58,172 nt of DNA from an uncultured Sutterella sp. (GCA_905198475.1 CAJKCQ010000006.1:1-58172); one strand, 5' to 3'; shown: positions 36,360-44,896, counted from the first letter of the stretch. The notes: generated by a model not told the origin, from the letters alone. A program made the numbers and translations.

Positions 36360-36379
36360 CCCCTGACTTCAGGCAGGGG
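36360..36379 (-). repeat. Right-end hairpin of the IscB element
   Basis: CCCCTG / CAGGGG stem around a TTCA-containing loop (plus strand). The stop codon of the reading frame that completes IscB lies inside it, a common economy at the ends of these elements. Confidence 0.6.
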
Positions 36380-37698
36380 AGGAATGAGGTGTGGGGCGCA
36401 ACCACGCATACCCATATCCGTCGTTGAGTGAAATCAACCGGCAGTATTTCCAACTGACGCCTTGTACGACACCCTTGAGCGTCTGAATGTTGAAGAAGCC
36501 CGATGCCCGGACGGCAGCGCGGCCCCGCCAGAATCCGGCCTTCTTTCCGCAAGGAACGACGGCTTCCACCATGTCGCCCGTGGCAAACCCATGCACACGC
36601 TTTTGCCGCATCAGGCGAGCCGCGCGGGAAGCCGAACTTCGTCAGGCGCGTTCGCTGCCGGGATCCACGCCCTGTGCACCGCACCTGAAGGATGTCGAGG
36701 TTCTTCGGGATGTGCACGCCGCTGATGCGCCCGACGCAGAGCGCATCGTTCCAGTGCTCCTTCGTCACGTCGAAGACATGCCGGTTGAACTTCGTGAGCG
36801 CTCCCGCCCCTGACTCAACCGGCAGGCCGGTGGCCTGAAGCGCCCTGTAGAGTGCCCGCCGCGTCGCATTCACGGCGGCGGCATCTCTGAGCGGGGTCTT
36901 GATCTGCCGCTTCACCCGCGCGAGCACTTCGGGCCTGCCCTTGAGGAAGGCCTCGACCGGTTTGGCGCCCTTCTTCTGATTGCACGGAATGCAGGCTGTG
37001 ACGAGATTGGAGACACGGTCGGAACCGCCCGCCGCACGGGGGACTACATGGTCGATGTTGAGCGGGACGTTCTCTGCGCCGCAGTAGACGCACTTCCGAC
37101 CGAACTTCTCCAACAGGTACTCGCGCACGTCGTAGGAGAAGAGCGTGCCCTGCTGATACTCCGTCCCGGAGATCTCCGGGTTCTGGAGCTTCTGCGTATC
37201 GAACTTCACGACCTCCACGGCAATGCCGCTCACCGGGGCGAACCGCCGGATCCGCTCCACCCACGAAAGGGTGGAATCGACCCGGTGCTGCAGCGACGGC
37301 GGCAGGCACTTCTCTCGCCGCCGGCGGTTGTTGAAGCGGGGGGCTCGATAGCGCAGGTTGGCCGATCGTCTGCGGCGCCGGAAGGCGCTGCGCGCCTGCA
37401 TGGCGTCGCGAATGGCCGCTCCCCGATGCACAAGGTCAAAGAACGCGAGTGCATGATGGTGCTTCTTTTCGTCCTCCCTCACCACGGCGATGCCCGTCTC
37501 CTTCGAGCCGGGATCGATCTTGACGAGTACGGGCTGAACCTCCGACTCCCCGCGCGTGCGGTCAACGAGACGGATGGTGAAGGGATGCAGCCCCGCCACC
37601 CTTGCTCGGCCTGCCCGCAGAAGCCGCCGCGCCCTTGCGGGGCGGCACGGCATCAGCGGCCGCTTCTTCTTGTCCAATACGAAGACTGTTGTTGACAT
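36369..37698 (-). CDS. iscB: IscB RNA-guided nuclease, frameshifted near C terminus
   Basis: IscB is the transposon-encoded ancestor-type relative of Cas9 that cuts DNA using an omega-RNA. Seen in order: PLMP motif (14-17), split RuvC-I with D62 in VKIDPGSKETG, arginine-rich bridge helix (about 105-127), RuvC-II E162 in AVEVVKFD, HNH with C203/C206, NIDHVVP (D216, H217) and C236/C239, and RuvC-III HWNDA (H315, D318). At about residue 359 the frame is lost: an extra G (plus strand CC at 36620-36621) shifts it. The other frame then encodes RQKRVHGFATGDMV...GRAAVRASGFFNI, the expected C-terminal target-motif domain, to 36369. Restored length would be about 442 residues. No good Shine-Dalgarno; the gene follows its omega-RNA region. 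Confidence 0.9.
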
Positions 37699-37704
37699 GA
37701 AAAA

Positions 37705-37970
37705 ATGAATCTTACGGTTGAATCGGGCATGAAGCCCGTGACGCCGCCCGAAGGCGGTCTCCCCTCGCCAATGTTGCAGACCGGCGTTGCATCTCGAACC
37801 GTTTCGTGCGTACCCAATGCTTGTCTGCTTTCGAGACTTCCAGGGTCCGGAACTGAGGAAGCATCCCGGAGTGGGTCTTGAACCTGTCTGCAACGTAGTT
37901 CTTAAAGAACTGAGGCTGGTCAACTAGACCTGCTTTCACAAGCCTCGGCCTTCAGGCCGGGGTAGTTGAC
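37705..37970 (-). ncRNA. IscB omega-RNA region
   Basis: The about 270 bases upstream of iscB have no credible protein but strong RNA structure on the same strand: an outer GTCAACTA / TAGTTGAC repeat (37963-37970 with 37919-37926), an inner 8-bp stem (37943-37962), then GAACTTTAAGAACT-like and CCGCCTTCGGGCGG stems nearer the gene. Size and place match omega-RNAs, with the guide expected just outside, at about 37971-37990. Guide length and processing are inferred. Confidence 0.65.
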
Positions 37971-38034
37971 CTCTTCCTCAAACTTGCAGGGAGGGCGTCT
38001 GGTCCCGTTGAAAAGGGAGGAGCGCCGCAAAGAC

Positions 38035-38072
38035 AATCCGGGTCGGCTCTCAATCGTGAGGACCGGCCCGGA
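38035..38072 (-). terminator. Probable terminator of the PiT gene
   Basis: Minus-strand stem CCGGGCCGGTCCTC / GAGAGCCGACCCGG with two mismatches and a 6-base loop begins 31 bases after the stop; the following bases are ATTGTCTTTG, a weak T-run. Confidence 0.5.
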
Positions 38073-38102
38073 AGATTTTATGGAAGGACGGAATCGGCCG
38101 CA

Positions 38103-40370
38103 TCAAGCGCTTTGACTAGACGCGCCGTTGGAGCCGCCGCCCCTGCGGCCTTCGGCGAGGGCCGCGGCGGTCTTCGCGGTCTCCGCCTCAAGCTCCGTCT
38201 GCAGGAGCTTCACCATCATGAAGCGGTTGAGGAGCTCGCGGGCGAAGAGCAGAAACCCGAGGTAGAGCTCGCTCTTGCGCAGCGAAATGTGCTCGTCGCC
38301 GATCTGCACGAGGAAGCTCTGCTGCGCCTCGTCGAGGTGTTCGAGGATCCGTGTGCAGGCCTGCGGCGTGAAGTCGTCGCGCACCTGCTGGATGTCCTTG
38401 GCGAGCAGGATCGCGTTCTCACGCATCTTCCCCGTGAAGGGCGAGTGGCTGTTGGCGACGTAGTTTTCGGCGACGCCGAGCTGATCGCGCAGCGAATGGC
38501 TCACCTCCTTCATGCTCGTGAAGGCGCGGTAGTAGAAGTTGCGCGCATCGCGGTCGCGCTTTTTGCCGCCCCCTTGGAGCGCCATCGAGTAGTAGGCGCT
38601 GCGCCGCTCGGAGATCTCGTCCATGAGCGAGATGGCGTCGGCCTTGTAGCGCCTAAGCGCCTCGGAGTCTTCGTGGAGGAACGCCTCGAGCCCCTCGGCG
38701 AAGTCCGTGAGCGTGCGGTGGACGTAGACGTTGACGTTCGTGGTGAGCAGTTCGCAGATCGACTCCTGGTCGCCGCGGTCGATCTGGCGCGTCGTTTCGA
38801 TGGTCTCCTCGGGTTCACCCTTCGTGAGGAAGTTGGTCTTCACGATGACGGCGAGCGCCGTGAGCATGCCGATGAGAATCACGGGCTGCCCCCAGAGGGA
38901 CATCAAGGTGGCGACGAACCCGCAGGCCGTCGCGGCCGTGAAGGCCGTGAGGAACCACCCCGTGATCACCGTGAGGACGCCCGAAATGCGGTAGACGGCG
39001 CTCTCGCGGTCCCAGGCGCGGTCGGAGAGCGATGACCCCATCGCGACCATGAAGGTGACGTAGGTGGTCGAGAGCGGGAGCTTCATCGCGGTGGCGGTCG
39101 CGATCAGCGTCGCGGCGAGCACGAGGTTCACGCTCGCGCGCAGCTCATCGAACGGCAGCTCCGTCTCGCCCGACTTCGGACGGGGCTTCACGAAGCGCGT
39201 GTCGATCGCGGCGAAGACCGAGCGCGGAATGATCTGATGGATCACTTCGTTGGTGCGCAGGGCGCTCCTCACCATGACGCGCGCCGGGAGCGAGGAGCCG
39301 AACTGCTCCTTGCCGCCGCGCGTGGCCGACGAGAGGTTCACCGACGTGCGGATCACGCGGTGGGCCTTCTTCGAGAACCAGAGCGTGAGGCACATCACGA
39401 TGCCCGAGAACGCGAGGATCAGGGTCGGGGTGTGGGTGACTTCGCGCAGCCCGCTCATCGTCATCTCCGCGGGATCAGCGCCGGGCGTCGCCGCCAGGAT
39501 GTTGAAGCTGTCCAGAGCCGCGACCGGCACGCCCACGAAGTTCACGAGGTCGTTGCCGGCGAAGGCGAAGGCGAGCGCGAAGGTGCCCGCGAGGATGATG
39601 AAGGGGAAGATGTTCGCGCGCAGCAGCAGGATCGCCGCCTGCAGCACCACGAACCAGAAGGCGAAGACGCCGATCAGGATCGCCTCGGTGTTCGCATCCA
39701 TCCATTCGATCCACTCGATCTGCATGAAGCTCGCGCCGCGTGCGCCCTTCATCACGAGGAAGTAGAGGATCGCGGTGAGCGAGGCCGCGCCGTAGAGCCC
39801 CCCGAGCCAGCGGTAGATGCGCTGATACTGGAAGGTGAAGATGAGGCGCAGCACGTACTGCACGACGAGGCCCGAGAAGAAGGCGACGATCACCGAGACG
39901 AGGATGCCCATGATCATCGCGAGGGCCTTGCCGGAGTTGACGTACTGCCCGAGCTCGGTCATCGGCGCCCCGCTCGTCCAGATCTTCCAGCAGGCGACGG
40001 CAAGCGTTCCGCCCAGGAGCTCGAAGACGATCGAGACGGTCGTGGAGGTCGGCAGCCCCAGGGAGTTGAAGGTGTTGAGGAGCAGCACGTCCGTCACAAT
40101 CACCGCGCAGAAGATGACCATCACCTCCTTGAAGGTGAGCATCTCCGGGACGAAGACGCCCGTCTTGGCGATCTCCATCATCCCCGAGGAGAAGGTGGCG
40201 CCGAGGAGCACGCCCACGCTCGCAACGGCGAGGATCACCCAGAAGGGCGCGGTGCGCGAGCCTACGGCGGAGTTGAGGAAGTTCACCGCGTCGTTGGAGA
40301 CGCCGACGAAGAGGTCGCAGATGGCGAGCGCCGCAAGCAGCGCGAGAACGATGTAGAGGAATATGTCCAC
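38103..40370 (-). CDS. PiT-family phosphate transporter with C-terminal PhoU-like domain
   Basis: Sodium- or proton-coupled phosphate permease (755 residues). The duplicated PiT signature is present: VGVSNDAVNFLNSAVGSRTA near residue 22 and AFAGNDLVNFVGVPVAAL in the second half. About twelve hydrophobic segments run to residue 500. The last 230 residues form a soluble helical region (from DRGDQESICELLTTN) resembling PhoU/DUF47 regulators, followed by a glycine/serine-rich tail. A fused regulatory domain could let phosphate status act directly on the permease. Monocistronic; IscB inserted just downstream. Confidence 0.88.
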   Translation of the reverse strand: MDIFLYIVLALLAALAICDLFVGVSNDAVNFLNSAVGSRTAPFWVILAVASVGVLLGATFSSGMMEIAKTGVFVPEMLTFKEVMVIFCAVIVTDVLLLNTFNSLGLPTSTTVSIVFELLGGTLAVACWKIWTSGAPMTELGQYVNSGKALAMIMGILVSVIVAFFSGLVVQYVLRLIFTFQYQRIYRWLGGLYGAASLTAILYFLVMKGARGASFMQIEWIEWMDANTEAILIGVFAFWFVVLQAAILLLRANIFPFIILAGTFALAFAFAGNDLVNFVGVPVAALDSFNILAATPGADPAEMTMSGLREVTHTPTLILAFSGIVMCLTLWFSKKAHRVIRTSVNLSSATRGGKEQFGSSLPARVMVRSALRTNEVIHQIIPRSVFAAIDTRFVKPRPKSGETELPFDELRASVNLVLAATLIATATAMKLPLSTTYVTFMVAMGSSLSDRAWDRESAVYRISGVLTVITGWFLTAFTAATACGFVATLMSLWGQPVILIGMLTALAVIVKTNFLTKGEPEETIETTRQIDRGDQESICELLTTNVNVYVHRTLTDFAEGLEAFLHEDSEALRRYKADAISLMDEISERRSAYYSMALQGGGKKRDRDARNFYYRAFTSMKEVSHSLRDQLGVAENYVANSHSPFTGKMRENAILLAKDIQQVRDDFTPQACTRILEHLDEAQQSFLVQIGDEHISLRKSELYLGFLLFARELLNRFMMVKLLQTELEAETAKTAAALAEGRRGGGSNGASSQSA

Positions 40371-40640
40371 GTTGGCCCCAGATGTCTCATCCGGGCGCTT
40401 CGCCGCTTCACCATCTTCACCGCTTCACCAGTCGACATCCTCCGCCACCGTAAACGGGTCGTCGGATCGGACTTTTCCTGCGGTTGCGCCGAAGCTTTGG
40501 GCGGGCCCGGTCGTTCGAATATCAAACGAACACTAACGGTGCGCATTGTAGGAGAGGCTCTTCCGTCCGGGCAATCCTGCCGAAAGGCGTAGCCTATGGG
40601 AGGAGCGGTCCCGCGGCGCCGCCGCGGGCTCGGGCCGCGC

Positions 40641-42053
40641 TCACAACTTCTTCGAGACGCCGCGCATCGAGGGCTCGACGTGCGGGCGCTTGAGGTAGAG
40701 CCAGACCACCATCGGCATCAACACGAAGCCCGAGAGGAAGACCACCGCCTTGATCGAGAACCACATCGCGAAGGCGCCGCCCGCGATCGGCCCGATCACG
40801 CTCCCGACCTGCTGCGCGGCGTAGGAGAGCCCGAAGATGCGGCCGCGATCCTCGGGACCCGTGGAGTTCGTGAGCACGGCGTTGATCGCGGGGAAGATCC
40901 CGGCGAAGGCGAGGCCGCCGATGAAGCGCCAGATGCCGAACGCGATGAGCGTGTCGGGAATCGCCTGCACCATGCCGAAGACCGCGGACCCGAGGAGCGC
41001 GAGGTAGAGGACCGGCCGGTAGCCGAACTTCTGTCCCGCCACGCCCCAGATGGGCGAGGCGATCACGCCCGAGACGCCCACGACCGAGAAGAGGATGCCG
41101 GTGACGAGGACGAGCCGATCCATACTCCCCTGGAGCTCCCCGACGTAGAGCGGGAGCACGGGCTGCAGCAGCAGAATCGTCATCTGCACGACGCCCGCGG
41201 TGATGAGCATGCGCTGCACCACGGGAACTTTGAGCAGATTGGTCTTGGGGCGCGCCGGGGCGTCGGCCGCCGGCTTCTTCCGCCTCGGCTCGCGCACCTT
41301 GAAGATGATCAGCAGCGAGATGATGAAGAGCGACGCGGATCCGAGGAAGAAGGTCGCGCGCATGCCGAAAGCTTCAGCGAGAAGACCGCCCACGAGGGGC
41401 CCGATCACGCCGCCCGCGGTGAGGCCCGCCTGCATGGTGCCCAGGGAGAACCCGAGGCGCTCCTTCGGGACCGAACTCGAGATGATCGCGAGGCACGCGG
41501 GCCAGAGGCCTGCGGCGAAGCCCTGGAAGGCGCGCACCGCAAGGAGCTGCCACTCGTTCTGGACGATCCCTCCGAGCCCATAGGAAATGGAGAGCAGGAT
41601 CGCCGCGCGCACGGCCATGAGCTTCTTGCTCTTCTTGTCGGCCATCGCGCCCCAGATGGGCGCCATCACACCCGAGATGAGGAACGAGACGGAGAAGACG
41701 AGGCCCGACCAGAGGTTGACGTCGTCCTGACTGACGTGGAGCTCCTCGAGGAGGTACATCGGCAGGAACGGGATGAGCATCGTGTAGGAGAGCGACATCA
41801 GCACGGTCGCGGCCGTGAGGATCGCGAGCGTCGTCTTCCAGTTGGCGCGGATTTCACGCTGCTCCTCGGCCTCCCGCGCCGCCTTCGGGGCGCTGGGTTC
41901 GGCGCCCTCGAAGTCGATCTCGTGAGGTTCATCATAAAGGTCCGCCGCTTCGTGCTCGGCGTGCTGCGCCTCCTCGAGCTTGGCGCGCGCCCGGGCGCGC
42001 TCCGCTCCCGGGGGATTGTTCTTCTTTTCTGGGGTCTCGTTGGGCTCGGTCAT
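40641..42053 (-). CDS. MFS transporter, MdtG-like
   Basis: Twelve-segment major facilitator (470 residues) resembling multidrug exporters of the MdtG group. N-terminal 68 residues are hydrophilic, rich in Glu/Ala, and unusual for the family. MFS loop motif DKKSKK follows segment 2 (MAPIWGAMADKKSKKLM), and its counterpart in the second half is SPIWGVAGQKFGYRP. The open frame continues far upstream to 43526, but that part is a shadow of the opposite-strand genes. The ATG at 42053 is the only start that gives a sensible cytoplasmic N terminus; its ribosome site is weak. Substrate unknown. Confidence 0.85.
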   Translation of the reverse strand: MTEPNETPEKKNNPPGAERARARAKLEEAQHAEHEAADLYDEPHEIDFEGAEPSAPKAAREAEEQREIRANWKTTLAILTAATVLMSLSYTMLIPFLPMYLLEELHVSQDDVNLWSGLVFSVSFLISGVMAPIWGAMADKKSKKLMAVRAAILLSISYGLGGIVQNEWQLLAVRAFQGFAAGLWPACLAIISSSVPKERLGFSLGTMQAGLTAGGVIGPLVGGLLAEAFGMRATFFLGSASLFIISLLIIFKVREPRRKKPAADAPARPKTNLLKVPVVQRMLITAGVVQMTILLLQPVLPLYVGELQGSMDRLVLVTGILFSVVGVSGVIASPIWGVAGQKFGYRPVLYLALLGSAVFGMVQAIPDTLIAFGIWRFIGGLAFAGIFPAINAVLTNSTGPEDRGRIFGLSYAAQQVGSVIGPIAGGAFAMWFSIKAVVFLSGFVLMPMVVWLYLKRPHVEPSMRGVSKKL

Positions 42054-42283
42054 GACGGCTTCGTCTGGGGCGGGGAGGACGACGGAGAAGGGTCTCCATG
42101 CCGGCGCGCCCGTGGCGAGCGGCCGCCGCGCCTCCCGTGAGGGATTCGGGGTGGAGGGGGCTGCAAAACCGGATGAGCCGACCTCAACAGAGATAATGCT
42201 ACCCCTCAGGGGAGAGCTTTGGCGGCCTGCTCCCGCATCGGCGGACGTTAGTACATACTTCGCGGCGAAAGTTGGAATGAGCT

Positions 42284-42814
42284 TCAGCGCACGAAGGGAA
42301 AGAGCTGGTCGACGAGGTGGCGCATGATGAGGTTCACGTCGCCGTAGAGGCCCGAGACGAGGGGATTGGAGGCGTCGTCCCCAGCGGCCCCCGTACCCGT
42401 GCGCCGCCAGGCCTGTTCGGCGGGCGTGCGGCGCCATTGGGCGCGCTGCGTCTCGCCCGTGTAGAGGTCGCGGTAGTCGAGCGTGATCTTCTCGGGGAGG
42501 TCTCCGGGCGTCCAGACGCGCGCGCCGGTGAGGAGGAGATGAAAGCGGCAGCGCTTCGCGTCGGGCTCCTCGGTGGGCTGCAGGAACACCGCGCGGTAGC
42601 CGTGGTCGTGGAGCGCCCGGCGCAGCGCCAGCTCGAATTCGCTCGAATTCTCCGTCCCCGGCGCGAGGCAGACCGTCTCGCCCTGGGCGGGAAGCCCCGT
42701 CACGAGGCCCGCGGGGTCCTGCGAGCGCGCCGAGAGGTCCGCGTCGAGCACGGGCCCGCCCGCGCATCCGCCAAGGAGCGCGGCGGCGAAGACGACTGAA
42801 AGAAGAGCGCTCAT
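42284..42814 (-). CDS. Putative lipoprotein
   Basis: A 176-residue protein starting MSALLSVVFAAALLGGCAGG: a lipobox (LLGGC, lipidated C17) marks it as an envelope lipoprotein. The rest is a single small domain with RDLYTGETQRAQWRR and a C-terminal LIMRHLVDQLFPFVR. No family recognised; it resembles in outline small outer-membrane lipoproteins with a beta-rich core. A longer start at 42841 is possible but places extra charged residues before the signal peptide. It is divergent from a membrane protein gene at 42963. Confidence 0.72.
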   Translation of the reverse strand: MSALLSVVFAAALLGGCAGGPVLDADLSARSQDPAGLVTGLPAQGETVCLAPGTENSSEFELALRRALHDHGYRAVFLQPTEEPDAKRCRFHLLLTGARVWTPGDLPEKITLDYRDLYTGETQRAQWRRTPAEQAWRRTGTGAAGDDASNPLVSGLYGDVNLIMRHLVDQLFPFVR

Positions 42815-42962
42815 GCGCGCGGATGCTTTCCTGGAGACCATGGCTGGTTCTGCGTGCGTTGTCGAGAAGGAAAAGGTTAACGCAGTTCTCCGGCTTCGGG
42901 CGCAGGGCCACCCGTTGGTACAATCTCGGGCTCGGAGAAACAGTCATTCCCGTCCTGCAGCC

Positions 42963-43523
42963 ATGTCCCAGCGTCCCGCCCTCTACAACCCCAAGCTCGT
43001 CTGCGCCGCCGCGCTCATCTTCACGCCGATCTTCGGCGCCGCACTCCAGGCGCGCAACTGGATGAACCTCGGCAAACCGGAAAACGCCGCGGCGAGCCGG
43101 ATGTGGATCCGCTCGACCTTCTGGCTCCTCCTCGTCTACCTGGTGATGCAGACCATCTTCCGCAACGAGCCCGTGATGAACTGGCTCGGGCCCTACTTCC
43201 TGATCGTGCTCTGGGGCGCGTGGATGCTCACCTCGGGCTGGCAGCAGCTCGCACACTGCGCGCGCGTCGTGGGCCGCGACTACGATCCGCTCCCCATGGG
43301 CCGGCCGATCTTCCTCGGGCTCGGCGGCTGGGTCGCATGGAGCCTCGTCACCTTCACGATCACCGTCGGCCTCGCCCTGGCCGGCATCGACCCGATGCCC
43401 GGCGTCGAGGCGCCCAAAGCCGACGACTCCGGCGTCGTGATCCGCGTTCCGAAGGAAGGCGGCGACCCGGTGGTCGAACCCCTGCCGCCCGCCGCCCCGA
43501 AGAGCGGCGAAGCGGGCAAGTAG
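42963..43523 (+). CDS. Small integral membrane protein of unknown function
   Basis: 186 residues with about four hydrophobic segments: VCAAALIFTPIFGAAL, FWLLLVYLVMQTIF, PYFLIVLWGAWML and GLGGWVAWSLVTFTITVGLAL. These are followed by a soluble, acidic and proline-rich tail of about 45 residues. No family recognised; the start ...ALYNPKLVCAAALIFTPIFGA resembles unnamed membrane proteins of beta- and gammaproteobacteria. The frame is open upstream to 42813, but the ATG at 42963 gives a natural N terminus. It ends 28 bases before a Sel1-repeat gene, so the two may be co-transcribed. Confidence 0.65.
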   Translation: MSQRPALYNPKLVCAAALIFTPIFGAALQARNWMNLGKPENAAASRMWIRSTFWLLLVYLVMQTIFRNEPVMNWLGPYFLIVLWGAWMLTSGWQQLAHCARVVGRDYDPLPMGRPIFLGLGGWVAWSLVTFTITVGLALAGIDPMPGVEAPKADDSGVVIRVPKEGGDPVVEPLPPAAPKSGEAGK

Positions 43524-43536
43524 CACTCACTCCTCT

Positions 43537-43548
43537 CCCCCCCCCCCC
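43537..43548 (+). repeat. C12 homopolymer in the Sel1-repeat gene leader
   Basis: Twelve consecutive C, three bases before the ATG at 43552 and where the ribosome-binding spacer should be. No purine-rich site replaces it. Such tracts slip during replication and can change translation or promoter spacing. It is also a likely place for sequencing error. Confidence 0.6.
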
Positions 43549-43551
43549 GTC

Positions 43552-44604
43552 ATGCCCAAGCGCCCGGATCCGCTCTTTGAGATTCCCCGTCCGGCCGCCT
43601 TCACCGAGCCCGTGCTCGATCTTCTGGGCGGCGTCGCCCGCCCGCGGCCCCTCACCGGGGGCGAGGCGATCGCGGCGCTCGAGCGCATTGAATCGCAGGC
43701 CCGTGCGGGAGACCCGACCGCACAGGCCGAGCTCGCGCGGCGGCTCCTCACCGAAGACCCCGACGCGCGCAAAAACCGCCGCGCGCTGCTGCTCCTCAGG
43801 AAGTCCGCCGCCGCAGGCTCCCGGGAGGGCCTGCACCTCCTCGCACTCCTCCACCTGCGCGGCCAGGGGATGAAGCAGAACCTCACCGAAGGCGTGCGGC
43901 TTCTCGAAGAGGCGGCGCTCCGCGGGAGCCTGCCTGCGCAGACCGACCTCGCGAAGGCCTGTGCATTGGGCGTCGGAACGCCGAAGAACGAAGCGAAGGC
44001 GCTCTATTGGCTGCGACTCGCCGCCGCGCAGGGCGACGCCGCGTCTGCGCTCGCCGCGGGCCGCATGTACCGCAAGGGGGAAGGGACTGAGAAGAACGAC
44101 GAAGCCGCGGCGAAGTGGCTCGAAGACGCGGCGAAGGCGGGACTTCCGGCCGCGCAGTACGAACTTGCCGAACTCCTGCGCCGGCGCGACGCGGGCGCGC
44201 GTGATCCGGCAAAGAGCCGCCGCTGGATGCGCGAGGCGGCCTTCTCCGGCATCGTCGAGGCGCAGTTCCGCATCGGCGTGGCGAGTTGGTCGGGTGCGGG
44301 CGGGTCTGTCGATCAGCGCGAGGCCGTGCGGTGGCTCTGCCGCGCGGCCGAAGGGGGCTCTGCCAAGGCCGCCGCGATGCTCGCCGGCTTTCTGATGACC
44401 GGAAACGGCCTCCCGCTCTCCCCCGCGCGCGCCTGGACGCTCTTTCTCTGGGCGCAGCGCCTCGGCGACGCGGATTCGGGGCCGCTCGCGCGGATGTTGG
44501 AAGGGCAGCTCACGGCGGAGGAGCGCCGCGACGGTGCGGCGCTCCTCGCTCAAGCGCGCCCCAAGGAGCTCCTCGAAGCGCTCATCCCGCGCCGGGAGCG
44601 CTGA
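43552..44604 (+). CDS. Sel1-like repeat protein
   Basis: 350 residues of tandem Sel1-like (TPR-related) repeats from about residue 45 to 310. Units such as GSREGLHLLALLHLRGQGMKQNLTEGVRLLEEAALRG, seen as A-x2-G-x2-A-x2-L-x6-G-x5-N-x2-E-A-x2-W-x2-A-A, recur about seven times. Repeat scaffolds of this type mediate protein contacts in signalling or secretion. No signal peptide is visible. The start lies directly after a C12 tract and lacks a recognisable ribosome site, so expression may vary. Downstream is a 736-base gap with structured DNA. Confidence 0.82.
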   Translation: MPKRPDPLFEIPRPAAFTEPVLDLLGGVARPRPLTGGEAIAALERIESQARAGDPTAQAELARRLLTEDPDARKNRRALLLLRKSAAAGSREGLHLLALLHLRGQGMKQNLTEGVRLLEEAALRGSLPAQTDLAKACALGVGTPKNEAKALYWLRLAAAQGDAASALAAGRMYRKGEGTEKNDEAAAKWLEDAAKAGLPAAQYELAELLRRRDAGARDPAKSRRWMREAAFSGIVEAQFRIGVASWSGAGGSVDQREAVRWLCRAAEGGSAKAAAMLAGFLMTGNGLPLSPARAWTLFLWAQRLGDADSGPLARMLEGQLTAEERRDGAALLAQARPKELLEALIPRRER

Positions 44605-44642
44605 GGCAGTCCGAAGGGCTGCGCAGAGGCCTCTGAAAGAGT

Positions 44643-44690
44643 CCGCAGAGAAGACCGCAAAGGGGACCGCAGAGAAGGCGCAGCGCTTGC
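44643..44690 (+). repeat. 12-base near-repeats after the Sel1 gene
   Basis: Three to four imperfect 12-base units (CCGCAGAGAAGA / CCGCAAAGGGGA / CCGCAGAGAAGG) follow the Sel1-repeat gene. In one frame they would code for a KESAEKTAKGTAEK-like stretch, but no start, ribosome site or homology supports a gene there. Confidence 0.4.
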
Positions 44691-44703
44691 TGCAGACAAA
44701 AAA

Positions 44704-44896
44704 AGAGTCATTGTCGGCTCTAACGAACCGGCCTTCGTCTGAAGAACATCCGGATTCTGCGCCGAATGGCCTTCAGACGAACGCGGTGGAGAACTCCACC
44801 GTCCTACGCCGGGTCTGCACCGAAGCAATGACTCTGAAAATACCACCAAAGGAGATGTCTCAGTTGCCCGAGACAGCTGTCGCGATTTCTCGCGAC
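44704..44896. other. Highly structured intergenic region, candidate RNA
   Basis: An outer inverted repeat AGAGTCATTG / CAATGACTCT (44704-44713, 44826-44835) encloses an 11-bp stem TTCGTCTGAAG / CTTCAGACGAA (44734-44781) and an 8-bp stem CGGTGGAG / CTCCACCG (44784-44801), forming a three-way junction. Two further hairpins follow: TGTCTC / GAGACA (44856-44875) and GTCGCGA-TTTC-TCGCGAC (44879-44896). A T7 run after a small stem at about 45080-45108 could end a plus-strand transcript. It matches no RNA I recognise (not 6S, SRP, RNase P or tmRNA). The rest of 44605-45340 is AT-richer and holds the presumed HU promoter. Confidence 0.45.

Larger units (their letters stand above)
36360..37970 (-). 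mobile_element. IscB element (IS200/IS605 superfamily, no transposase)
   Basis: The element runs from the inverted repeat at 37919-37970 (left end, in gene direction) to the hairpin at 36360-36379 (right end), which contains the restored stop codon of the nuclease gene. Both ends have stem-loops with the same TTCA/TGAA loop. No tnpA is present, so mobility would depend on a transposase supplied elsewhere. It sits between the terminator of the PiT gene and puuD. Exact ends are uncertain by about 10 bases. Confidence 0.7.

Noticed and set aside
37712..37939. 75-codon frame upstream of iscB
   Set aside because: Coincides with the structured omega-RNA region; no ribosome site or protein homology.
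42054..43526. N-terminal half of the 961-codon minus frame fused to the MFS transporter
   Set aside because: Antisense to the membrane protein and Sel1-linked region; low-complexity arginine-rich sequence. The transporter start at 42053 is sufficient.
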